Source: Chytriomyces cf. hyalinus JEL632
Lineage: Eukaryota > Chytridiomycota > Chytridiomycetes > Chytridiales > Chytriomycetaceae
Length of the DNA: 64,000 bases
Assembly: GCA_025435555.1 (NCBI GenBank)
Contig: JAIWWG010000075.1
Location: 107,917-171,916 of the forward strand
Direction of reading: 5' to 3'
Shown here: positions 22,141 through 33,546 of the stretch, piece after piece
How the letters are laid out: each line of letters begins with the position of its first letter
Numbering within the stretch: the stretch's first letter is position 1
Made by a program: the position numbers and the translations under genes
The notes under the pieces: model-generated
What the model was told of the DNA's origin: nothing
Database searches by the model: none
The model's input: only the letters and a program-made list of their open reading frames with translations

Positions 22141-23470
22141 GGATATCCGTACATTGGGGGTGCATGGGCTGGGTATCCATACGGAATGGCAGTTTGCGCG
22201 CCGTAAGTGGGAGATAAAACAGGCGACGTTTGCTGTTGCTGCTGCTGTTGCTGCTGTTGCTGGTATCCATACGAAGCTGCAGGAACAAATGCCGCAGGTG
22301 TAACCAAAAAGTTTCCATCATTCTGTCCACGCGACTGTTCCAACAACGGGTCAGGACTCGCTGAAACCAAATGTGAATGATGATCCATAGGCCTGTCAGC
22401 GCTACCACCCCCATTCGACGACGAAGGAGGTGGTGGAACGTGACTGTTGGATCGAGTGCTGCTGGAAACGAATTGGGAATTGGTGTGGTACGAGGATTCT
22501 TCTTTTGCTTGACGGTTTTGACGCGCCTTCAGCCAGAGGACAAAGGCAATGACAATGAGGCCGAGGGCGGCGGCGGTGATTCCGCCAATCATGGGGCCAA
22601 GGTTCGGACCAGACGATGAGGTATTTGCTGAGAGTGATGGGTCTTTCGTTAGGAATGCTTTTGTGTTGTAACATGGGGGGAGGAAAGTAGGTGTTACGTA
22701 ATATGTACTACCTGGTGAAGAAGGAAAGCCCGCAACACCAGTGGAAGCAACAACAACAACAGTAGTTGCAATGGTAGAATCGGTACCTTTCGCGTCACTA
22801 GTAATGGTAGTGGTAGATGCAGTGGATGCAGAGATGGAAGTCGACGACCTCCCCGATCCAGAAATCGGTGACGTGCCCGGCACAACAACACCAGGCCCAA
22901 AAGTGCTGGGGCACTGTACAACCTGCCATTGCGCATTCCGAATCACACCTGCATTCTGTGCTACATCGACACCGCCTAGTAAGTCTCCCATAGCTTGTAT
23001 GGAGATGGCGATGGAACCCGAATCGGGTGCACTGGAACATGTGCAGCTGTCGACAATTTCGACGATGGTGCTTCGACCGCCGCATTGGTTTCCCTGGTTT
23101 TCGTTGGGTGTTGAGAGTGAGTGAGTGATGGGACGTTTGGTTTTTGAACACTGCCATTTTTGACGTCTTTCAGACACTCACGGAACAGGATATCTGTGCG
23201 CATAGGCCGCATACATCTGATGTAAAGACGGGCCGCTCGATTGCTGCAAAGTAGTTTCTGGCAAGGAATGGGGTGGTGTTCGTTAGGCAACTCTCCAAGA
23301 ACAGAAGGCGAGTTGAACAGGTGAAGGGGATGTGACACTCACGCATTGCTCGGATTGATGCCGCAAGCACCCTTGCCTCCGATGGGGGATGCATCTCCGC
23401 CGACTCCTGTTCCGTAGTAGCTCACGGTAGAACCACTAAAGACTCGGCCGACACCGAGACTGCTGCTCAT
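21978..23470 (-). CDS. Double-psi beta-barrel (RlpA/expansin-like) membrane protein with polyQ tail, 439 aa
   Basis: Three exons fit in phase: 23470-23343, 23257-23182 and 23093-21978 (1320 nt). Residues about 14-130 form a DPBB domain of the RlpA/expansin/barwin type: YYGTGVGGD, GACGINPSNA (spliced), CGGRSTIVEIVDSC and QWQVVQCP. Such domains bind or loosen wall polysaccharides in expansins. A Ser/Thr-rich stalk follows, then a membrane helix (GGITAAALGLIVIAFVLWL, about 235-257) and a cytoplasmic tail with two glutamine runs (about 11 and 15 Q, encoded by CAG-rich tracts) and Pro/Tyr-rich spacers. The layout suggests a cell-surface protein. No signal peptide precedes the DPBB in this model, which is odd for an outside domain; a further 5' exon may be missing. 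Confidence 0.82.
22096..22141. repeat. CAG/CTG trinucleotide repeat encoding polyQ
   Basis: About 14-15 consecutive CTG units (CAG on the coding strand) within the DPBB gene; a second CAG/CAA-rich tract is at 22230-22262. They encode glutamine runs and are candidates for length variation. Confidence 0.85.
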
Positions 23471-23744
23471 TTTTGTTGTTGCGTGGATTTTACGGTAAAA
23501 TAAAGCAAATGGAAAATAAGGTCAAAAATGAGGCAGCTTGTGTATTTTCTGTATTCTCTCCTTTTCATGCAAACACATACATCAGAACACAGACTTTTAA
23601 CGCGATAAAAAGAAATCAGGCGGATAAATTGCGATTGAGAGAGAGAGACAGAAGAAAAAGAATGCGATCAATTCCCTATTTTGAAGAAGAAGAATAGAGT
23701 GTCCGTTTGTTTTGGTGTCCCTTTTCTGTATTCCCTTTCGTTGA

Positions 23745-24633
23745 TCAGAGAAACAATGCAGCTGCAAACACGGCTCCCAAGCTAGCGACAAGCTGCGACG
23801 CCCCGCTCTTTGCCGGCGTTGATGTGTTGTTGCTGTTGTTGCCACCCGCGGCAGCAGCAGATCCAGATGCCACAGGTGCAATCGCGCCACCACTCGATGC
23901 AGCTGCGCCGGGTGCTCCACCAGCAGGCGCAGGGTTCGAACCGGGGTTGTTTGGGTTCTGGTCTAGCGAATGCAAGGAGGTGGAACTGGAATGCAAGGAA
24001 GGGTGCTTTGCTTACATGGAAGATCCACGGTGCAAATGAGTTGTTTCTGCGTCAAGTCAAACAGTCGGAGCTGGTTGATACTGAAGAATCTGTAATTTGT
24101 TCCCGAGGTCAACAACGCTTGCGAAAACTTTCGAAAGACACAAGAAGAAAACTCAACGAATAAGCCGTCGCTGGGCTCGAGATCAAGTTGAAAGTCACGT
24201 CGCGCCCATCCGAAGCTGAGACGGACTGCTCGACAAACGTGATTGCGTTCTGGTTCGCAACGACTTTTCCATTCACTGTTCCGACTACTCCAGCGTACCA
24301 TTTGGACTCGTATGCATTGAGGAATGTAAAGTTCTTGATCATGAACTGTATATAAAAGGGGTGTTTACAACGCTTGGATTACTTCCGAAATAACAAACGG
24401 GAACTCACAGTGCATCCATCGACAAACACAAACGTTCCCCGGCAAGTGAGCGGGTTTGCATTGTTGAGTGTCTGGGCGACAGCGACTTGCACAATCGGGA
24501 CGGTGAAGCCGACCTTGAACGTGTCTGGGAACTTGTCCTTGCTGCACACGTTGAGAGGGGGAGCGTCGCTTCCTTGTGCGGATACGAGTGAGAAGAGGGT
24601 CAAGGCAGTTGTTGCAAGGGTAGTCGCGAGCAT
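23745..24633 (-). CDS. Secreted, probably GPI-anchored cell-surface protein, 233 aa
   Basis: Four exons fit in phase: 24633-24409, 24345-24199, 24127-24016 and 23962-23745 (702 nt). The N-terminus is a classic signal peptide (MLATTLATTALTLFSLVSAQ). The ectodomain has four cysteines and N-glycosylation sequons such as NFT. A low-complexity Gly/Ala/Pro/Asn linker leads to a hydrophobic C-terminus (SQLVASLGAVFAAALFL) preceded by small residues, typical of GPI attachment. Splicing of exons 2 and 3 uses donor GTGACT and a weak acceptor, chosen because it alone keeps the frame. No enzymatic motif was recognised; a wall or zoospore-surface protein is the likely role. Confidence 0.75.
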
Positions 24634-25659
24634 TTCCTTGTTTGGCAGTGTTGATGAGAGTTTCTTTTTTTGGGGTTTTCTTTTTGGAAGTTGAAGCGAT
24701 TTGGAGGGCGTTTATTTACGATCGTTTACGAGAGTATTTATCGGCGGAAGCAACTGGAGCCAGTAGGAGGATGCTGTGACGAGACATGCCAATCGATTGG
24801 TGATATTGCGTGTGTGTGTATGTGCTGAGATGGTAGGCACAAGTGTCGAGGAGCATCTCTCGCCATCAGCAACCCCCCTTGCTGCTCAGTAAACTAGACA
24901 GTACTCCGTAGATGCATGCACTCTACGAGGGAGGTGTATCGAAATGTCGATCTTTGCCTTGGTTGACAGTTGGCTGAAACCGCGTTTCGGGGGATTTCAT
25001 TCGCATTTTGCCCCTTCTTTCTTTCTTTGAATCCGCTCAAAAATCATACCAAGATCGCAAGCAGCTCGCATGACCCGACACCTTGTTTCAGCTCATGCAC
25101 CGCCTTGCTTGCAGTGCGCCTGAAGCCTCTCTCTCCCTCCGTCTCCCGCATCTCCCATGACATCAAATGAACCCCGCATCACTCCCACGATACCCACCGA
25201 TACCCTCACGACTATACCATCGACTTCTAAATCACACCCGTGGAAAGTTGAGAAATGGCGTTGTGAAAGAGCAGACTTAACACTACTTTTTACCAATCTG
25301 TAAAGTTTCCTCATGACTCTTTCTTTCAGTGCGTCATGAGGGAAAAAGGGTTGGGACATCATATCTCCCTTTGTCGTCCTCCCTCCCTCTCTGTTTCTTG
25401 ACCGGCTTTTTCTCTTCAGCGCTCTTCACCTGATTCGTTTGATGAACGGCGTTTGCTTGAGACTGGGCTTTGTGAATAAAGAATATAAATCTGATTGGGT
25501 GCAAGGCGCACGGAGCTCGGAAGAATGACTCGTTATGAGCGGAGAAAGGCCAGGTTGGCCGTGGCCGTGCAGTTGACCGGGATTCGCAGGGAGGGAAGAA
25601 CAATTGGAAAAGGAGACGGTATTAGGCAGTCGTGTATTTTTGATGCTGTGGCATGCGTC

Positions 25660-25710
<51 letters not shown>

Positions 25711-26014
25711 CTGTTGTGAGAAGCTGCTCGGGGAAAGGCGGGATGAAAAACTTACATCTGTGTCGAAACCTTGTGGGGGCACTAAAAAGACGGTAGTGCT
25801 GCAGTAGATCCCAAGAGAAGGTAGCTCACATTCTATCTCGGGGGAGGAAGATTAGCATCATCACCCCCAAAGCATAACAATAGTAGCTCCATTCATGCCT
25901 CCGATCATACACATCCCCATGGAAGACAGTGGGACCCTTCCCGAAGCAAGTTGCCGTTTCCGCGCTGAATTAAAATAAGCAATTGAAAACGTTGAGTCGA
26001 ATGTACCACCGATT
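24634..26014. other. Intergenic with (GT)n microsatellite
   Basis: About 1.4 kb with no credible gene. It contains a long GT repeat at 25661-25708. Open frames here are short, low-complexity and lack start or splice context. Confidence 0.5.
25661..25708. repeat. (TG)n microsatellite, about 24 units
   Basis: Uninterrupted TG dinucleotides. Confidence 0.95.
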
Positions 26015-26044
26015 TTGCGTGAATCGAGGCCGAATGAATCAACG

Positions 26045-26449
26045 ATGGAAGAAGCTGTGATGCCGTCTACTTTGAGGAATGCGAGCAACGGCGGCATGAT
26101 GAACATGAAAGGAGCTTCCGCGTTGGATGAATCGAAATTAATGTTGGATAAAAAGTTTCCTGTGCAAGCGGTTGTGATTGGAGGGTTGACGGGGGTTGTT
26201 GTGATTTTCTTTGTTGCTGGGGTAGTGTTGTTTTATCGGCGGCAGAGGATGATGAGGGTGAGGGTGGTGGATGGTCAAGGGAGGAAGAGGAGGGATTCTG
26301 CAGATGGGAATTTGTTTATGCAAATGTCGTCGCGCGTGATTTTTTTTTTTTTTTTTTTTTTTTTTCAGGTATTTTCTTGCACCCGTTCTATTTTCTTTCT
26401 CTTTGGCATTCTTGTTTCTTTTGCATGTTCGTGTCTGCATCATTTTTAA
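26045..26449 (+). CDS. Possible single-pass membrane protein tail (partial or decayed)
   Basis: An open frame from ATG 26045 holds one good membrane helix (VVIGGLTGVVVIFFVAGVVL) followed by a basic stop-transfer (YRRQRMMRVR). This resembles the membrane-tail layout of the next gene. The frame then runs into a 22-T tract at 26341, where translation as polyphenylalanine is not credible. GTGA before the tract and CAG after it could mark an intron. No convincing upstream ectodomain was found, so it may be the 3' remnant of a duplicated surface gene. Confidence 0.35.
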   Translation: MEEAVMPSTLRNASNGGMMNMKGASALDESKLMLDKKFPVQAVVIGGLTGVVVIFFVAGVVLFYRRQRMMRVRVVDGQGRKRRDSADGNLFMQMSSRVIFFFFFFFFQVFSCTRSIFFLFGILVSFACSCLHHF

Positions 26450-26629
26450 AATATATAAATAAATATTATAAATATTAAAACTCAAAAGTCATTTGTTTGT
26501 TTCGCGCTTGTCAAAAAAAAAAACTGGTTCATTCACCTTTTTGTCATTATGAGCCTCGTGTAAGAAACTGGCAACAAATCCTATCCGCCTCTCCCATCCA
26601 TACGTACTCTCGCATCCATCCCATCCATC

Positions 26630-28168
26630 ATGGCGTCACCACAAGCAGCTGCTACAACTTCCATCCTCCCAGTCACTGACGGAACTGCATGTGTGAGTAA
26701 CATTGGTACCCTTACACGGTTGACGGCTAAAAACAGTTACTTTTTGCAGCAAGTCTCGATTACCAGCTTCTCTAGCTTCGGGTTCCCACGATCCTTCAAC
26801 AAGGGAGTCCCCGTTCTCGGGAAAACGTATACAGAATGCGCACAACTTGTCGCTTCGAAACGGACACAGTATCATGGGTTTTACTTTGATGAGACAAAGT
26901 CGCCGTCTGTATGTCAGGTAAAAAAATCTATAAACAGTGTCCATGCCCCCTACTAAAAAGCGGGATTCAATATGCATTAACAGCCAAAACGGTTCGATTC
27001 CCTTCCTGGCGCAAATTTACTCATGTACACGCCTGGAGATGCGGGGATGGTTGATCTTGGCGCGTTTGGGGGTGCAGCATTCGTGCAACCCGGGTACGCA
27101 TTAGGTCAAGCACTCGGCGCATCATCAAAAGTGTGTGGAGAAACGTGCCGCGTGAATCCGAGTTGTGCTGTTGCAGTGTTTGGAGGTGGAGAATGTGTGT
27201 TGGCTGGAATGAAGCCGACAAATTTGGGCGCGTCTGTTAGTTTTTTTACTGGAGAAAAATGTGGTGGAGATGATGGGAAGGCAGTGTGGGGAGTGGTGAT
27301 GGTTGGTGAGGAGAAGGGAGGCAAGAATGGTGTGGCGAAAAGTGATGTCAAGGTGGACAGTGAGATTGAAAAGATTTTGGAGGGGGTGGAAGGGGAGCCT
27401 GAAAAGACGGAGATACCGTCGCCAGCAAGTACCGCCGAGAAGGGGCCCGAAAAGAACAAGGATGTGAACCGTGTTGGGGATGCAGAAATGAGGGTGGCTC
27501 AGGAAGGTGCTGCTACCGAAGGATTCAAAGTGGTCCCTGAAGTCAAAGGAGCGCAACCCAGCAACCAAGTCGTAGCCGAGGAAAAGGATGAAATGATTAT
27601 GGACTCTGCGAGCGACACCAAAAAACCTGACAATGCATCCAAAAATCAAGCTCCATTGAACGGTAACGATGCTCCTGCTTGGAGTGTACCCAAAATTGCC
27701 GTTGTTGCGGGGATTGCTGCAGCTCTCTTGGGACTTTTTGTTGCCGGCGTATGCATCTTTGTGCATCGCAAGACTATGAAAAAATCATCAGATTCGAACA
27801 GTCGAGGCGATATCGAAAGCAACGCCCCCAAAAAGAGGCCATTTCTTCGACGACCATTTACGCCCAAAGTACCCGCTGCAACAGGAGCAGCAGGACTAGC
27901 AGCAAATAAAGGCAGGAAAAGATCCACGTCGATGGAGAATCTGGATGCATTCCGAGCGGCGGCGGCCGCAGCAGCTGCATCAAACAACGAAGGACTGTTT
28001 GTACGCGATGCAAGTCTTCCGTCGCGCATGAATGACTCTGCTGTGCCTGAAGCAAGACCGTCGGTTGAGTATTACTCTGATGAAACGCGACTTATCGATG
28101 AAGATGGGTTTAAGCGTAAAAAGGCGGCGCGGTATCCGAATTTGAAGATCGACACTTCACGGGATTGA
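26630..28168 (+). CDS. Cys-containing single-pass membrane protein, 471 aa
   Basis: Three exons fit in phase: 26630-26692, 26750-26917 and 26984-28168 (1416 nt). The first about 165 residues have eight cysteines in a spacing reminiscent of WSC or PAN/apple carbohydrate- or protein-binding modules (TECAQLVASKRTQYHGFYFD, CGETCRVNPSC), but I cannot assign a family. An acidic, disordered stalk follows. A membrane helix (AVVAGIAAALLGLFVAGVCIF, about 311-335) precedes a basic cytoplasmic tail with a polyalanine run and a YYSDETR motif. There is no N-terminal signal peptide in this model. AATAAA occurs near 28283. A surface sensor or adhesin is plausible. Confidence 0.68.
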
Positions 28169-28453
28169 GGCTGCCTCTCTTTCCATATTCACACACACAA
28201 ATAACCTCTTCTGCTTCTCTTTCTGAAGATACCTATTTTACTTCTCATATTTAACCCCAACATTTCTTTTATTTGCATTTATAAATAAATATCACAACCC
28301 ATGTGCAATTTTTAAATCATGAGCAAAGCAAAGGGGTCAAGTGTCAAGTGGGGTCAAGTGAGGTCAAGTGGGCAGGGCGAAAGAAGGAAAAAAGGGGACA
28401 AGCAAAACAAACAGCCTTGACAAGCTCCGACAAGCAACAGACATACGTTCGCG
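28169..28453. other. Intergenic with short GTCAAGTG repeats
   Basis: GTCAAGTG occurs four times in close spacing at about 28337-28370. No gene was seen. Confidence 0.5.
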
Positions 28454-30331
28454 TTGTTTGTGCGTGTCCTTCAAAAAAAAAGTCCAGTACCCACTGTCGT
28501 TACAAGTGGAAAGAATGAACCAATCACATACCGAAATGTCGTCGTGTGGCTTGAACACAATTTCCGCAACCAAGATGAGATCATCACTAAACAACATCTC
28601 CTGGATCTTGCCGAGGCCAGGAAGAAAGTACTCAAACGCTCCAAGAAGAGCTCTACTCTTTTAGAATATATCTCTGATTTCAATGCACAATTCACGCGTA
28701 TGGATAGCTCGGCGCAAGAAGATCCAATGAGCAAGATCAATATTTTCCTGAAAGGAGTTACCAGGGATCATAAGAATGAAGTCTACAAATCTATCATCAC
28801 CGACAGCGGACGAAACAATGATTGGCAGAAGTTTTCCAACCAGATTTTTCTGATCAACGAACGCATGAGACACTCAACTGCCTGTGATGATGACTCCAGC
28901 AGTAACTCCGCCAGTGATACTGACAGCGGCTCGTACAGTGATTCTGACACCGCGTCGGACTCAGAGACCTCTAGCTCAAGTTCCAGTCTTGGCTCAGATT
29001 CGAATTCTGATTATAAGAAAAAGAAACATGGCAAGAAGTCGAAAAAGACTAAACGCATAAAGACACAAAAATCAACAAAGAAAACGAAACATGATACAGA
29101 TGTACAAAAACGAACTCGATCTGCAATGAAGGCGCGTTCCCCATCACCGACACCACAGCAAATGCCTGTTCCAGGAAAAGCACCTACACGCATTCCGCCA
29201 ATCTCAACATTGCCAAAAATCCCTGGGTTTCCCGGAGTTCCAATTGCACAAGCACCTGTTTTGCCGTCTTCCAAATCTACAGAGAAACCCAAAGAACGCG
29301 AAGTGCCTTTAACAAAAACAGCACCATCAAAGAGGAAAGGAACTTTTAGTTTACAAATTCCGGGAGACACACGTGATCCACTCATCATTGCTGAATCCAT
29401 TCTCGCTGATGTCAAAATTTCTATGTCCTTGAAAGACGCGATTGCAATCAGTACACCGATTCGGAAAGTGCTTCACACTCGCTCAGGACTCCAGCGTGTA
29501 TACAAGAATGAAACTATACCTAGTACTGTGAACTACTGTCTTACAGAAGACGATGAAGCCTGTATTAATGCGAATATTATTGCCGACCCACCAACGGATT
29601 TAAGTCAATTGCCTGCCTCACTTGTGAACTTATTCCTTGGCAATGTCGAAAAGGTCAAGACTACACCATCTTACGAAGGTTTCATGAAGTCAAAAGATGC
29701 CGTGTACGAAAAGATGTTTGCAAAATCTAAAGACCCTCAAGTGCTCTACAACATAGGAGAAACGTTTCTAGCTACTGGATTCATAGCCACTACAGATACG
29801 GGAGCTGGTGAAAACGCGCTTACTACATTCTCGACGTATCCTGCCCCACGATTAAGAAATGTCATTTTTCAAGAGAAAATAGTAGTGCCATTTGTGCCTC
29901 TTGACTGTGGTGCCGAAGCCAATTTCTGTCAGTTTGAACTTATGAGCCGGACATCAGATATAAACGCGTTGTCTCGTCAAGTTGTCCTCACGATGATTGT
30001 TGCAGACAGCGGGAAGGTCGACATGTATGGCTTGATTCGGTCGGCATCCGTAAAGGCAGGTGGGATCAGCGTGCCAAGTCATGTATGGGTGTATCCACCG
30101 CAAACCCTTAGTGGGAAAGAAGCTGTTTTCAGTCTGCTTCTTGGCATGCCTTTTATGCTCTCTTCGAGATGCAAAACATCGTGGGATACAACAGGCAATC
30201 TTTGGGCAAAACTTACTTCCCCAGAAGATGACAAATCGATCCAAATGCAGGTCACCAGCATCAACGATCCAAAGGCGGTCATAGATTTTAAAACACGACC
30301 ATTGTATGAATTGTCCCCACCGGATTTTTAG
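28454..30331 (+). mobile_element. Retrotransposon Gag-protease relic or derived gene, 625 codons
   Basis: A long open frame without reverse transcriptase. The N-terminal part (TLLEYISDFNAQFTRMD...SKINIFLKGV) is like the Gag of LTR retroelements. It is followed by an acidic Ser/Asp run and a basic Lys-rich region, as in nucleic-acid-binding Gag tails. Near codon 482, VPLDCGAEANF resembles the retropepsin active site, but with DCG in place of DSG/DTG, and LLGMPFM resembles the later ILGxP motif. The frame has no in-frame ATG until 28699, inside the Gag region, so it is either 5' truncated or frameshifted upstream. An 80-bp direct duplication overlaps its 3' end. Confidence 0.6.
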
Positions 30332-30476
30332 AGCCGGCCTGTTTCCCAGTTCAAGCTGTAAAACTAAAAACTGAAGCATCAACGTCCGAATTGTCCCCAC
30401 CGGATTTTTAGAGCCGGCCTGTTTCCCAGTTCAAGCTGTAAAACTAAAAACTGAAGCATCAACGTCCGAATTGTCC
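30308..30476. repeat. 80-bp tandem duplication plus 9 bp
   Basis: The unit starting GAATTGTCC at 30308 is repeated exactly at 30388, and its first nine bases recur at 30468. The first copy contains the stop codon of the Gag-like frame; the duplication is identical over the full unit, so it is recent. Confidence 0.92.
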
Positions 30477-31256
30477 ATAACGCAGGATTCCTTAAGTATT
30501 TTATCGTGGAATGTCAATTCGGTTTGAAATGCCGTGCATCTTCTCTCTGATGCTGCTTTAAAGGAACTCAACAAGTATGATGTGTGAAGTAATGACTGTT
30601 ATTCAAGGAGTTTATTCTTCTTCTTTGCTAGTTGTTAGTTCTTTACTTTCTTTCTTTCCTTTTTCTTTTGTTTTGTTTTACTGTTCATTGTTGTTTTATT
30701 TGTAGGCAAGAGATCGCCCCATGACAATGCAATAAACCCAGAAGTACGCTGAAATCAATCGTCTAGGGAAGGTGGCTCTGAGCTAGATGCAATGCAGATC
30801 GAACTCCCGTCAAGAACAAAGCCGCAATGCATCCTTCTGGGAGGAATCCAACGTGTCGTGGTCCTGCTAGTTTCGGGTCTTGGGATTCTCATACAGAAGT
30901 GCCCTGAACCACTCCTTTTTGAGTGAAAGGCAGTGTTGGTGGTCAGCATCCAAAGGTGAAAGCTGGAGGCCATGTGAGTTCTCTATTCGCAGTAGAGGGA
31001 TTTGAAGTGTTGTGCTACTTTTCCTGTTTGTTGAAAACAGAAGCTATCCCATTCATGTCCCCTGTGGTGTGGCAGGCAGGACAAGGATACCATGACACTA
31101 TCAGAGGATAAATGCTTACTGGTGGAGCAGTGTAGGGAGGAAGAGTACCGACCAGGTGTGAAATTGGTTTACAATCAGGCTGAAATTTAGGACACGTAAT
31201 GCTATGTTAACCCTTACTAATGCAAAGCCATTGGGGGAAGACAGTCAGATGCCAAG
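30477..31256. other. Intergenic
   Basis: About 780 bp with no supported gene and no obvious LTR. T-rich around 30600-30700. Confidence 0.4.
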
Positions 31257-32421
31257 ATGGAAGAAGATAGTATTTACACTGCGTACTCCAAACGATCTGA
31301 ATCGACAAGCCTGAGACCTCTACCGGCATTGGCAAGCGCTGCTAACTTTGCTGAGTTCAAGAGGAACCTCCTCCTCAGAGCTGGTTGTGACTACGGCTAC
31401 TTTGGAATCATCTACGTTGAGGAACCTGATCTTACCGATGCCAGACGCTGCTTCAACCCCCTCACAGACCGTCCAACTCAAGGCCAGACCTTCCTCAACT
31501 TCGAGACGGAGCAATGAGGACTTGTCACAGCTGCTGAACGAGTTGCCAGGGAAAGCCACGAAGTCTTGCTAGTGGCATCAGGTGCCATGCAGGCTGCTAC
31601 TACTGCTGAGGACAAAGCTGTCAAACCTCCTATTGATGCTGAGGCCCTTCAGGAACTTTGTAGAGCAGCCCAGGTTGCACAGACAACCTATGATCGAGCT
31701 AAGTATAGTCTCGACTCTCAGAGGCATGAGATGGACCTCAACACTAAAATGTTCTCCCTTCGACGCCATGCGCCTTCTTTGGTACATCAAAGGTACATGG
31801 GACCATGGTCTGTTCTGCACAAAGGAAAATGGAGTATCGATTGCTACCATTTACACAAACGACGCCACACATTTGGATGACCCAAAGTGGGGTACAGCTA
31901 TACCACAAGCCTATGCTGATGCTAGTTACGCAGAAGACACAGACAGAAAGTCCAGGTCTGGCCACATGTTCATGATGGCTAACGCTGCAGTCATGTGGCA
32001 CAGCAAGAAGCAACCTGTGGTTGCCCTCTCTTCCACTGAGGCAGAGTACTACACACTCAGTGAAGCCATTAAAGAGGCCCTATGGATACGCCAACTGCTA
32101 GATGAAGTTGGCGTAAAACTCAATGACTTGATGACCATCCACCAGGACAACATGTCAACCATGGCTATAGCACTGAACCCTATACAACACCAGCATGTAA
32201 AACACATGGTGGATGTAAAGGTACACTTCCTACGTGACCACTTAGATATGCAGGACGTAAAGATGGTCTACTGTCCTACTGAAGATATGGTAGCTGACAT
32301 CATGACCAAAGCACTACCACAGAGACTACACTGTAAATTCACACTGCTTCTTGGTCTCCAATCACTCGCTACCCTCAAAGGTTTTGATGAACCCACATAC
32401 ACAAACGAACGGAAGTTTTAA
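31257..32421 (+). mobile_element. Internally deleted Ty1/copia element (gag head joined to RNase H tail)
   Basis: From 31257 to about 31740 the translation looks like a copia gag N-terminus (FAEFKRNLLLRAGCDYG, LCRAAQVAQTTYDRAK) and has an in-frame stop at 31515. From about 31756 to 32421 it changes to the end of pol: a LLWYIKGT motif, then RNase H with ADASYAED, SSTEAEYYTLSEA and a DIMTKALP-type end. Protease, integrase and most of the reverse transcriptase are absent. It is a dead deletion derivative; flanking LTRs were not recognised. Confidence 0.8.
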
Positions 32422-32439
32422 CACTCCAGGTGACACAAT

Positions 32440-32790
32440 ATGCATCCACATGTAATTATTGTTCCTCATTTGCACATAACCAAAATTGTAAATATGTATC
32501 AAAAATTGACAAAATTCCAAGTTTGCATTGCGCGCACAATATCTGGAAGCAAGGTCAAGGCCAAGAAACTGATATGGCTGTCCAGCTTCAGAAGTTCCAA
32601 CAAGCATGTGCACCAGGCCGTGCGATTCCCACAAGATATTGGAAGGTTCTTGGAAGGTTCATTAACCCTCATGTCTGCCATCATAGCACCCACATAAGCC
32701 AATGCATCCACAATGCTTCTTGGGATATTGATGGATAAATTTCCGTAAAAAATCGGTATTGCAAAGAATATTGCAAACTTTGGCTTGGAA
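32440..32790 (-). pseudogene. CRN-type gene fragment (inverted relative to 50.8 kb copy)
   Basis: The minus strand carries MDALAYVGAMMADMR and VHMLVGTSEAGQPYQFLGLD, nearly the same as MDALAYVSVMMGDMR and VNMLVGTSEIGSPHQFLGLD at about 50814-50990. Only this middle-to-late piece of the CRN is left, in two frames. No P-loop or header remains. An HNH-gene fragment follows on the opposite strand at about 33310-33510, the same relative arrangement as at 49-51 kb. Confidence 0.75.
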
Positions 32791-33309
32791 AGAAAAGCAG
32801 TTGCTCTGGATGCTATCGTCAGGAACCACGCGTTGAAAGCTACTCTCTATCTGTCAGTTCTATTTATTTGATGTAAATGTTTCCTTTTGTGACATACACT
32901 GTTGGTAACAATATTGTTTTAAATCCCTCGTTGTTGGACATTGCAGGTACTGGTTACTGCTGGAACTGAGGGATCTGTATGATGAGGTAGACATATATAT
33001 ATATAATTCAAGCAAAGCGTACACCCTGCAAACACTCAAGTAAGGCTGTGCACCCTGAAAAACCATGCTCTCACGGATTTTGATATAAAGGGAGGTACCC
33101 TTTTTGCAGACAGAGTGAAAAACAACACAAATAGTATACAGTGGAAGCAGTGCTCCACAATGCTGCCAAAAAATAATGCCATCTCCACAAAGGTTAGTTG
33201 AACACACATTCTTGTCTTTGCAACTGATACAGCCTTTTTTCCAAGCACTTTTCTGGCAACTGCCACTCTCTTTGTCAAACACAGTATCCACAAAGTGAGC
33301 AAAAAAATA

Positions 33310-33510
33310 TCCTACAGATAAGTCAAGCAGTAACTACAAGAGGAGCAGCATCCCCAATTGAAGTGGCAAAGTCTGCTACTGGTTTCAAGAATGAAAGAGA
33401 GGTACTGATCAAGAAACAGGGGGATATAGAGGTGGCACTGATCAATGAAAGGGCTGCGCTTGCTTTGAGAGGTTGGTAATTCAAATCATCCAAGATCCCA
33501 TTTAGTCAAC
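33310..33510 (+). pseudogene. Fragment of the coiled-coil exon of an HNH-type gene
   Basis: KQGDIEVALINERAALALRG here matches KEGDIEAAMINERAALASRG at the end of exon 1 of the HNH gene (minus strand, around 49450-49530). The DNA match continues through the splice donor (GAGAGGTTGGTAATTCAAAT). The upstream part is deleted and no start codon remains. No HNH exons follow; instead a different multi-exon coding region begins. Confidence 0.75.
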
Positions 33511-33546
33511 CAGACAGATAACAGACAAACCAGGCAACAACTATCC

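Noticed and set aside
22055-22303. Polyalanine frame on the plus strand at 22.1 kb
   Set aside because: Reverse-strand reading of the polyQ codons in the DPBB gene.
23925-23950. GGTTCGAAC resembling a tRNA B box
   Set aside because: It lies in the coding sequence of the GPI-anchored protein, with no A box or cloverleaf.
25495-25807. Frames through the (TG)n repeat giving VCVCVC runs
   Set aside because: Translation of a microsatellite; no start or splice context.
25861-26106. Minus-strand frame with hydrophobic start
   Set aside because: No signal, splice or family support; overlaps a better plus-strand candidate.
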